Positions 5,572-11,926 of a stretch of 11,926 nucleotides of DNA are shown piece after piece. Under the pieces are notes generated by a model, which had not been told where the DNA came from, ran no database searches, and saw only the letters and a list, made by a program, of their open reading frames with translations. The stretch comes from Candidatus Poseidoniales archaeon (GTDB taxonomy: Archaea; Thermoplasmatota; Poseidoniia; Poseidoniales; Poseidoniaceae). The stretch's first letter is position 1, and every line of letters starts with the position of its first letter. The translations under genes were made by a program, and so were the position numbers. The stretch lies in assembly GCA_012959845.1 (NCBI GenBank), contig DUCL01000100.1, positions 625 to 12,550 of the forward strand, in the 5' to 3' direction.

Positions 5572-6540
5572 ATGGGCGAAATGCAGGTTGATTTAGTGAA
5601 TACTATGTCTTCGGCTTCTGCAGGGACTAAACCATTCATTATTGCAGGCATGCCAATGTACAATGAAGAAGAGACCATTGGAACAGTAGTAACAATGGCT
5701 TTGAGGCATGTAGATGCTGTCATTTGTATTGATGATGGGTCTTCTGATTCGAGTGCAAGAATCGCCGAAGCATGTGGAGCAATTGTCCTCCGCCACAGGG
5801 TAAATCGTGGATATGGTGGCGCATTGAAGAGCCTTTTCAAAAAAGCAAAGGCAATGAATGCTGATGCACTGGTCGTTTTAGATTCTGATGGTCAACATGA
5901 ACCGGCAGATATCCCAAAATTATTGAAACCAATAATCGAAGGCGATATTGATTTTACTATCGGTTCCAGATTCATTGATGGCGGTGGAGGAACTGATATG
6001 CCTGCATACCGCAGATTGGGAATAAAGGTAATTACCGCCGCTTCAAATTTATCCAGTGATTTGGGAATCAAGGATACACAATCTGGATTTAGGGCATTCT
6101 CAAAAAATGCACTTGACCGATTGAGGTTTGATTCCGAGGGCATGGAATTATCACTTGAGATGCTGGAAGATGCACATGAGAAGAATTTATCGATTGAAGA
6201 AGTTCCAACCATCATTAGATATGATGTGCCAAAGGGAAGTAACTTCACTGCGGTATCTCACGGTTTCACTGTACTCTCTTGGGCTATGTTATCGCTTTCT
6301 CAAAAGAAACCGCTTCTCGTCCTTGGAATACCTGGGATGGGTTTGGTTGCAACTGGTGCAGCGATGGGGCTAAACACTGCTCGCGGTTTTTCCACTCAAT
6401 TTGACAGTATTGTTGGCCCGGGGCTTTCCGCAATTTGGATTGGTGTCCTAGGATTGTCATTAATGGCAACAGGTCTTGTACTGCAAAGCGCACGTGGATT
6501 CTTACGACATTTACTTGTCCGAGAATTCGGATTAGACTGA
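5572..6540 (+). CDS. family-2 glycosyltransferase, Dpm1/AglJ-like, with two C-terminal membrane spans
   Basis: This is a 322-residue protein from ATG 5572. The GT-A catalytic domain covers about 20-235: GMPMYNEEETIG is the nucleotide-binding start, CIDDGSSDSS (52-61) follows, and NRGYGGALK precedes the metal-binding D-S-D in VLDSDGQHEP (about 104-106). GSRFIDGG and DTQSGFRAFS are the acceptor-side motifs of dolichol-phosphate sugar synthases. Two hydrophobic spans at about 248-267 and 283-305 anchor it in the membrane. The expected reaction is transfer of a sugar from a nucleotide donor to a polyprenyl phosphate or other lipid on the cytoplasmic face, as in archaeal N-glycosylation or glycolipid synthesis; the donor is not predictable. 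The start is uncertain: GTG 5563, ATG 5572 and ATG 5581 all lack a good ribosome site, and AATATTTA near 5539 would suit a leaderless start at about 5572. The RND gene follows after 27 bases. Confidence 0.92.
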   Translation: MGEMQVDLVNTMSSASAGTKPFIIAGMPMYNEEETIGTVVTMALRHVDAVICIDDGSSDSSARIAEACGAIVLRHRVNRGYGGALKSLFKKAKAMNADALVVLDSDGQHEPADIPKLLKPIIEGDIDFTIGSRFIDGGGGTDMPAYRRLGIKVITAASNLSSDLGIKDTQSGFRAFSKNALDRLRFDSEGMELSLEMLEDAHEKNLSIEEVPTIIRYDVPKGSNFTAVSHGFTVLSWAMLSLSQKKPLLVLGIPGMGLVATGAAMGLNTARGFSTQFDSIVGPGLSAIWIGVLGLSLMATGLVLQSARGFLRHLLVREFGLD

Positions 6541-6567
6541 TTATCTCTTATTTTTTGAGAATGGTTC

Positions 6568-9456
6568 ATGAGCGGTTTGCGCCTCGCATTATCTATGGGC
6601 ACCTCAACTGATGATGAGCGAGGAGATGATGTCCTCGAATTATCGTCGCTTGAGCGATTTCAAGCAGCACTTGCAAATGGAACATTACGCCGACTTGACA
6701 ATATGTATTCGACCGTTCTAGCAAGTCCTATGACCGTACTGATATTATTGCTGATAATCACTGCATTTTTTGCTCAGCAGGGATTAGATTTTCAAGACCA
6801 AATTGAGGATGATGTTGAGATATTTTTACCGGAAGGTGCTCCATCAACAAAATTATTATTGGAAGTGCAGAAGGAGTGGTCTACCGATATCGCAATAATT
6901 TATGTACAGACTGCTAATGCCCATGATACGAGAAATACGGTAAATATCACTTCAGAAGATTACCTCCGCGAAATAAGTTGGGTTGAAGGAGACGACCATA
7001 ACTTGGGTGGTGGTTCCACAGGTAGAGGAATTGATTATGACAAAAATGACCATGGCAATAATGATGGTGTTTTGTGGATTATTTCACCCGCACAAGTAAT
7101 CAAAGAAATCAATTCAGCAGATGGGCGTTTCAATAATTCGATGTGCGAACATGGAATTAACACTAGAATACCAATTCAAATCGATTGTAATCTCCCGGGT
7201 GGTGGAGAATATGCAATTCCAGACCAACAAAGAATTGACCAAATAATTGAAGAATCTGAAGGTGGGTTTGATGCTCTGTTCAAAGATACCAACGATATGG
7301 ACCCAACCGTTGATTCTGATGGTGATGGCAATTATACCAACGACCAAGATGGTGATGGAATATGGGATACTGCAGCTATTGTTATCGGAATGCATTCCAG
7401 CCCCGAAGTAACTGGTGATTACAAAAATTTTGAGGAATTACATCAACATTTCCAAAACGTTATCGATGCAAGACCAAGTGAAATGGCAAACACTGAAATG
7501 ACCGTTACTGGGCTAACAAAAGTGATTCAAGATATTTCTGATGAAATTTACAAAGACCTTTTGATGATATTACCATGGTCTGTGTTCTTCACCATATTCT
7601 TCATCACTGCAATTCATCGTTCGTTGAAGGTTATTGTTATCACTGGAACACCAATTATGATGGCTCTCGCAGTAACATTCGGTATTTCGGTAATAATGGA
7701 TGTTCACTTAACACCGATGATCGTTGCTACATTCCCGATATTAATTGGATTGGGAGTTGATTATGCCCTGCACATGGTCAATCGAATAGAAGAAGTGCGG
7801 CGTAAAAAAATTGACATATGTAATGATGAAAATGAAAGAAGGAGGAGGCAAGGAAAACCTCCTGAAGAAGTTCCGGACTTATGGGACCCTTTATTTTACA
7901 AGGAATGTATCTTAGAGATGACATCCTCTACTGGTGTTGCTGTTTTCCTTTCTGCTATGACGACGATTATTGGTTTCTCTGTATTGATTGCCCCCTCGAT
8001 AGTTCCAATTACTCCGATTCGTTCTGTCGGACTAACATTGGTAATTGGAATCGTTTCAACATTGATTTTCTCTATAATATTGGTACCAACATTAGCGTGG
8101 CTTACCAAATTCAACAAACGAACTAACCCTCAAGTATGGGGAGGTATTAGTAAAATACCAATTAAAGGATTCCTAATTATCATCTTGCTAACTGGAGGTG
8201 TTACCACCCTTGGTTTACTCTCATTGGATGAAATGAACGAGCCAATCACTGGCTCATCTGAAGCGCCAGACGGAATTGAATCATTAAATGCATTAGCAGA
8301 ATATTCTCGGCAATTTGGCAGTGGGCAAACATCGCTATTCATCTATCATGCTGAAGATAGACCTAATGACAATAATACTGACCAAATAAGAGATTTGCCG
8401 GTACTAGACTCAATAGATTTACTCGAAAACCGTATAGGAGATATTGATTCTACCAACACCACTAGCATAATCACATTCTTGAGAACGATACCTGCAACAA
8501 TCACTCTAACCGAGGGAGTTACCTTGTATGAAGGCAGCCTTTGGGATTTGCTCCATGACCCTTGCTGGGAGAGCAATGACCCAATAGAATGCAATGTCTG
8601 GCTAGGATTAGAACTAACCGGGCCAGAAGGTCGCAAAGGTTTGAGAAAGGATATGGTCAATGTCGTTTTTGATACTTTGACAGATGAAGTGAAATCAATG
8701 CTATTAAATGAGGCTGGAACTAAGGCTATCGTCTATGTCACACAACCGTATATGAATCTAAATGTCGCCGGAGGACTAAGGGATGAAATTGATGAAATAC
8801 TCTCTGAGGAGCAGGATTTAGTTGATACACGAACTTCACTGCTAACAGGGGGACTTCCTGTTTCCTTAGATATCAATAAAGGCATCCACGACACTCAAAA
8901 CCAAACGACTGTGATCACATTGATTGTTCTCACTATCGTATTGTGCTTTGTTTTCAAATCAATAAGATTGGGTCTATACACGATGATTCCTGTTGCAGTG
9001 GTAATATTGTGGCAACCGTTATTGATGCAAAGTCCCGATGTTAGCATCAATATTTTTACGGTGATGATAGGAACAATTGTCTTTGGAATTGGGGTCGATG
9101 ATTCAATTCACGTGATGCATAGAATACAAGAGGAGGGTGAGACTCCTACAGGCATTGCAACTTCTATAGAAGAGACCGGTCAGACTATTTTTGAGACTAC
9201 CTTTACTACTGTAGCGGGAATTTCTGCAGGATTTTTGGCAGCCTTCCCAGGTCTAGAAAATTTCTTCATGATAATGTGCATGTTGATTTTCTTCGCTTTC
9301 TTGACCAGTGCATTCTTACTTCCATCAATATTCACTTTGGAGCATACGCTAAGGGCCAAAATACGTGGTGAAGAAAGTTGGATAGATTTTGGAGAAGGAA
9401 TTTCTCTTGCCAGCGAATTATCAATGAATCCTCTAGATGCTGTATTAGAGGATTGA
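6568..9456 (+). CDS. RND-superfamily (MMPL/HAE2-like) membrane exporter
   Basis: The 962-residue product has the duplicated RND layout. It starts with a 50-residue cytoplasmic head and TM1 (54-70). A large outer loop (71-330) follows, then TM2-6 (331-511) and TM7 (533-552). A second outer loop (553-780), TM8-12 (781-925) and a short tail complete it. TM4 carries GVDYALH (396-402) and TM10 carries GVDDSIH (842-848), the acidic motifs used for ion coupling in this superfamily. Archaeal and MMPL-type members export lipids, polyketides or other hydrophobic compounds; the substrate here is unknown. Outer loop 1 holds an Asp-rich DSDGDG...DQDGDGIWD segment (249-267) and Cys193/Cys207. Outer loop 2 holds Cys666/Cys675. 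A charged 40-residue stretch (404-445) separates TM4 from TM5. It lies 27 bases after the glycosyltransferase, probably in one operon, with no strong ribosome site at ATG 6568; ATG 6595 is an alternative. Confidence 0.95.
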   Translation: MSGLRLALSMGTSTDDERGDDVLELSSLERFQAALANGTLRRLDNMYSTVLASPMTVLILLLIITAFFAQQGLDFQDQIEDDVEIFLPEGAPSTKLLLEVQKEWSTDIAIIYVQTANAHDTRNTVNITSEDYLREISWVEGDDHNLGGGSTGRGIDYDKNDHGNNDGVLWIISPAQVIKEINSADGRFNNSMCEHGINTRIPIQIDCNLPGGGEYAIPDQQRIDQIIEESEGGFDALFKDTNDMDPTVDSDGDGNYTNDQDGDGIWDTAAIVIGMHSSPEVTGDYKNFEELHQHFQNVIDARPSEMANTEMTVTGLTKVIQDISDEIYKDLLMILPWSVFFTIFFITAIHRSLKVIVITGTPIMMALAVTFGISVIMDVHLTPMIVATFPILIGLGVDYALHMVNRIEEVRRKKIDICNDENERRRRQGKPPEEVPDLWDPLFYKECILEMTSSTGVAVFLSAMTTIIGFSVLIAPSIVPITPIRSVGLTLVIGIVSTLIFSIILVPTLAWLTKFNKRTNPQVWGGISKIPIKGFLIIILLTGGVTTLGLLSLDEMNEPITGSSEAPDGIESLNALAEYSRQFGSGQTSLFIYHAEDRPNDNNTDQIRDLPVLDSIDLLENRIGDIDSTNTTSIITFLRTIPATITLTEGVTLYEGSLWDLLHDPCWESNDPIECNVWLGLELTGPEGRKGLRKDMVNVVFDTLTDEVKSMLLNEAGTKAIVYVTQPYMNLNVAGGLRDEIDEILSEEQDLVDTRTSLLTGGLPVSLDINKGIHDTQNQTTVITLIVLTIVLCFVFKSIRLGLYTMIPVAVVILWQPLLMQSPDVSINIFTVMIGTIVFGIGVDDSIHVMHRIQEEGETPTGIATSIEETGQTIFETTFTTVAGISAGFLAAFPGLENFFMIMCMLIFFAFLTSAFLLPSIFTLEHTLRAKIRGEESWIDFGEGISLASELSMNPLDAVLED
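9427..9454. repeat. nine-base-pair inverted repeat at the convergent gene ends
   Basis: AATCCTCTA (9427-9435) and TAGAGGATT (9446-9454) are perfect reverse complements around a ten-base loop. The repeat covers the last codons and first stop base of the RND gene and lies eight bases beyond the 3' end of rnpB on the other strand. The position suits a two-way transcript end or processing structure, although neither side has a clear T-run. Confidence 0.45.
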
Positions 9457-9462
9457 ACGAGG

Positions 9463-9766
9463 GGAGGGAGAAGGGAGTAAGCCCCTTTCTGTTACCTTTC
9501 GGCGACCACATTCAACTAAGCGTCCTACCTGCTACAGAGCGTGCAGCTCTATTGTAACTGTTTGGACTTGCTCCAGTGGGGTTGCTCGTCTCATCGACAT
9601 CAAGGCAATCTCTGTCTTGCAACATCATTGTACACACCCTGTATCGTATCGTTTCTGCAGCATTAACCTAAACATCTCTGTTTTTTCACTTCTGCGAACC
9701 ACTTGCACTATGGAGAGGGGACTTTCCTCAGAGTCGAACTCTGTCAGCGGTCCTCCTTCTCCCTCC
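9463..9766 (-). ncRNA. rnpB: RNase P RNA, archaeal type
   Basis: This is the catalytic RNA of RNase P, which trims the 5' leader from pre-tRNA. Read on the minus strand, the ends pair perfectly over 12 bases (9766-9755 with 9474-9463), forming P1. CR-I is GAGGAAAGUCCCC (9729-9717). CR-V is ACAGAAAGGGGCUUA (9492-9478). Together they form helix P4 (AAGUCCCC with GGGGCUU), including the universal bulged U. The highly conserved CACUGGAGCAAGUCC...CAG block is at 9578-9558, GCAGAAACGAUACG lies near 9659-9646, and AGUUGAAUG at 9517-9509 matches the CR-IV region. A CAGAG-UUCG-ACUCUG-like hairpin precedes CR-I. The length of about 304 bases is normal for archaeal type A. The exact 5' end may lie a few bases outside P1. 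The gene begins 73 bases after the surface-protein gene on the same strand, with no obvious TATA box, so it might be processed from a longer transcript. Confidence 0.97.
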
Positions 9767-9839
9767 AAGCAAGGGTTCTGCATCAATCATTTCAACCTCT
9801 CGCAAATAACAGAGTGAATGAATATTGGCAAATAATTGC

Positions 9840-11926
9840 TCAATCATACGGGTTTTCACCGGGTGAACTACTCTCATGCATACCCGAATAAGCACCTTGG
9901 GCCAAGGCTTCCTTTTCGTTTTGCTTCTTCGCCCTAGCGAATTCGTCAATGCTTGGTAATGATTTTGAAGCACGCTTTTGTTTTGCTGGATTGAACTTAC
10001 GGTTGGGGCCATCATTCCCTTTCAAACCATATGTTATCAATCCCAGCAATGCTACTGATAGTAATATGATTATTGTCAGTAATACTGGATTGATTTCACT
10101 AAAACTGGCAGAGATCCCATCAGATATAGCAGCGTCAACGTGGACGGTTGCAGTTTGTGCACTTGGGCCATTGATAATATGGAATTCAATCCACATTGTT
10201 CCCATGCGGTCTGGTGTCCACGAATGTGTATAGGCCACATTTTCTCCTGCTTCTAAGTGGATATCTTTTGCATCAAGGCGTGTTCTTGCCCCGTTGCTTT
10301 CAACTAATTCTAGTACTAATTGAGCGCTACCTGCTGCTCTACCATCGTTACTGATCAATACTGCCAAATCTACTTGCTCGTTGGCGTGCAAGCCTTTACT
10401 AGGCTCCATTTGTGGTGATGCAAATGAGAATTGTGCAATTCTCTGTTCAATGACCCATACTGAAAGTGGGGCATCAATATCATTGAATGTCGTTGAGATT
10501 TCATGTCCTGCTTTGTCCTCTCCTGTTATCCAGATTCGCAATTCCAGATTCTGTGAGCGCAATTCTTGACTCAATTCTGCTCCTAGATCAAGTTGGGCCC
10601 TGCACGGAATTGAATCCCCACTTAATTTCCCACCTAGGACAGATAGTGAACGTGTTCCATTGACAATAGACTCTACATTCAACCCAAGTCCTGCAGGGTG
10701 TACTGCCCAGTTCAGCATGAGTGTTTCGGCATCCAACTGCTCATCCTCTGAGATTGATATTTCAATTGAGAGTTCGTTCCAATCTTTTTCATTTATCACA
10801 GAATTATGTACCGGACTATTGACACTTACAATCTTTGGCGATATTTCATCGACAATGAACCATGCAAAAGGAGTCTGAGGTCCCTTGTCAATCGCACCAT
10901 TAGGCGGATCAAATAACGTTCCTGTCAGTGAATAAGTTCCTGGTTCTAGAGGAGATAATATGCTCCCAGTGAAGTCGCCATCAATATAATCAAGTTCAAC
11001 ATCAGTATCGGATATTGAAAACATCAATTCAAGTGGTTGGTCGACATCCCTGCCACTCCGGTACCACTCAATTCCACCGGAAATATCAATATCTGTTCTC
11101 GGAGTAATCCATTCTGCCAATCCATCTATCTCTTCGCCGCCAGTTAAGAGTGAAATTTCATCTCTATCGATAAGCAATTCTCCGGAGAATTTCCAATCTA
11201 AACTGGACAAATCAAAATTATTTGACTGACCTTGATAGTCGCTAAGCATTAGATGCGGCCTCCGCAATAGACTGACATCGGGGTTAAAACCCCATTCAAA
11301 GGAGAAATTTACAACGAATAGGCCCTCCGAAGAAAACACTTCAGAAGGTTCTGATGGAATTATTCCGCATGATTCAATATCAAGATATATTTCCGCTGAG
11401 TAACAAGATTGATCGACTCCAGACCAGATAATTTCAACGCTGTCAAATGTATTTCCAGAAAGATCTAAACTAATCTCTGAAATATCGCTTATTCCATTAC
11501 TATCCCAAATAGACACTTCAACAATATTTGACTCTCCCGGATGAATCCAAACATTTTCACCCAAGCCCCAATCATTGACATTTGAACCCAAACTTGGCGC
11601 ACCATCACTTCGCAACTGTACATTGAATAGAGGTTCTTGATATGAGCCTGAGTTTGCCAAGATATTTCCAGCGGGGTCAGCGATTTCAAGCCATGCTGAG
11701 AAAAAGGAACCATCTGGTGCAAGCGAAGTATTCATCTCCAATGTGTAATCTGCTTGTAGATGTGTTAAATTTTCTGGCAGGATTAAGTTGTTGACAACTA
11801 CCTCATTTTCATCCATTGCACCATCCATATCGAGGTCATCTACCCAAGACCTCCACAAAATTGCTTTTGCATGACTCGGCAATACCGGCCTATCTGCGAT
11901 TTGGAACTTGAATTCATTTCTCGGAG
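9840..11926 (-). CDS. large surface protein with Ig-like/CARDB-like domains and C-terminal membrane anchor (5' end missing)
   Basis: The frame is open from the right edge, giving the last 694 or so residues; the true start is outside the window, since the first possible internal start is only a TTG at 11882. The visible part is almost entirely beta-sandwich-like, with repeated extracellular-style segments rich in Asp, Ser and aromatic residues. Near the visible N-terminus DLDMDGAMDENE (about 30-41) is a canonical EF-hand or dockerin-type calcium loop. Residues about 515-597 (VDLAVLISNDGRAAGSAQL...WTPDRMGTMWIEF) resemble a CARDB-type adhesion domain. A membrane span (about 614-634) is followed by a 60-residue cytoplasmic tail, first Lys/Arg-rich and then polar. 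It is likely a cell-surface or S-layer-associated protein exposed outside the cell. Cysteines in QSCYSAEIYLDIESCG could form a disulfide. The ligand is unknown. Confidence 0.85.
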   Translation of the reverse strand, partial: PRNEFKFQIADRPVLPSHAKAILWRSWVDDLDMDGAMDENEVVVNNLILPENLTHLQADYTLEMNTSLAPDGSFFSAWLEIADPAGNILANSGSYQEPLFNVQLRSDGAPSLGSNVNDWGLGENVWIHPGESNIVEVSIWDSNGISDISEISLDLSGNTFDSVEIIWSGVDQSCYSAEIYLDIESCGIIPSEPSEVFSSEGLFVVNFSFEWGFNPDVSLLRRPHLMLSDYQGQSNNFDLSSLDWKFSGELLIDRDEISLLTGGEEIDGLAEWITPRTDIDISGGIEWYRSGRDVDQPLELMFSISDTDVELDYIDGDFTGSILSPLEPGTYSLTGTLFDPPNGAIDKGPQTPFAWFIVDEISPKIVSVNSPVHNSVINEKDWNELSIEISISEDEQLDAETLMLNWAVHPAGLGLNVESIVNGTRSLSVLGGKLSGDSIPCRAQLDLGAELSQELRSQNLELRIWITGEDKAGHEISTTFNDIDAPLSVWVIEQRIAQFSFASPQMEPSKGLHANEQVDLAVLISNDGRAAGSAQLVLELVESNGARTRLDAKDIHLEAGENVAYTHSWTPDRMGTMWIEFHIINGPSAQTATVHVDAAISDGISASFSEINPVLLTIIILLSVALLGLITYGLKGNDGPNRKFNPAKQKRASKSLPSIDEFARAKKQNEKEALAQGAYSGMHESSSPGENPYD

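Noticed and set aside
6551..6556. Run of six T between the glycosyltransferase and exporter genes as an archaeal terminator.
   Set aside because: The gap is only 27 bases, the T-run is single and short, and no separate promoter for the exporter is visible, so an operon is more likely.
7896..8660. Antisense open frames of 70-104 codons across the exporter gene.
   Set aside because: They lie opposite a strongly supported transporter coding sequence, have no ribosome sites and read as codon-bias shadows.
9726..9746. A CAGAG-TTCGA-CTCTG sequence on the minus strand resembling a tRNA T-arm.
   Set aside because: It has no acceptor, D or anticodon arms around it and sits just 5' of the CR-I block of the RNase P RNA, so it is a hairpin of that RNA.
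9617..9891. Short open frames on both strands between the exporter and the surface-protein gene.
   Set aside because: They overlap the RNase P RNA or the surface-protein end, have low-complexity unrelated translations and no ribosome sites.
1..11926. Defence system, mobile element or biosynthetic island.
   Set aside because: No nuclease, helicase, transposase, integrase, toxin-antitoxin pair or repeat boundaries were seen. Gene content and base composition look like ordinary chromosomal core and envelope genes.

Overview
The window looks archaeal, most likely a planktonic marine euryarchaeon of the Marine Group II / Poseidoniales type. This placement is inference. It rests on an archaeal-style RNase P RNA, archaeal TATA-like promoter sequences, an archaeal OB-fold protein and an FtsJ-type rRNA methyltransferase, VKOR-type disulfide chemistry, a Dpm1-like glycosyltransferase, an RND exporter of the kind common in archaea, and a giant surface protein with a C-terminal membrane anchor. 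Base composition is moderately AT-rich throughout, with no obvious foreign island. I see no transposase, integrase, phage gene, CRISPR array or tRNA.

Layout. Positions 1-1282 lie on the minus strand: the GTG-started 23S rRNA methyltransferase gene rlmE, then a small OB-fold nucleic-acid-binding protein, then the first ten codons of a gene that runs off the left edge. Divergent from rlmE, 1379-2332 (+) encodes an exported thioredoxin-fold protein anchored by a C-terminal membrane segment, followed by a small unrecognised gene (2442-2711, +). Convergent with these is a minus-strand block, read from 4962 down to 2713: a sugar-nucleotide epimerase/dehydratase, a membrane-anchored thioredoxin-like protein with a CPYC site, and a VKOR-family membrane protein. 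The last two abut as TGAATG and look like a substrate-oxidising / re-oxidising pair for extracytoplasmic disulfides. At 5104-5367 (+) is another small unrecognised gene, then a 200-base gap holding two hairpins. Next come a membrane-associated family-2 glycosyltransferase (5572-6540) and a 962-residue RND-superfamily exporter (6568-9456), probably one transcription unit.

The RNase P RNA gene (rnpB, 9463-9766, minus) ends six bases from the exporter's stop codon in a convergent arrangement. Upstream of it on the same strand is the 3' part of a very large surface protein (9840 to the right edge).

How the genes may work together (inference): much of the window serves the cell envelope. The epimerase and glycosyltransferase would supply or attach sugars on lipid or polyprenyl carriers. 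The RND protein would move a hydrophobic or lipid-linked substrate. The thioredoxin-fold proteins plus VKOR would make or isomerise disulfides in exported proteins, several of which here carry cysteine pairs in their extracytoplasmic parts. The remainder (rlmE, OB-fold gene, rnpB) is core RNA and nucleic-acid housekeeping. I did not find a convincing wholly new system. The most useful items beyond protein calling are the RNase P RNA and its tight convergence with the exporter, the disulfide module, and calcium-loop motifs in two surface proteins.
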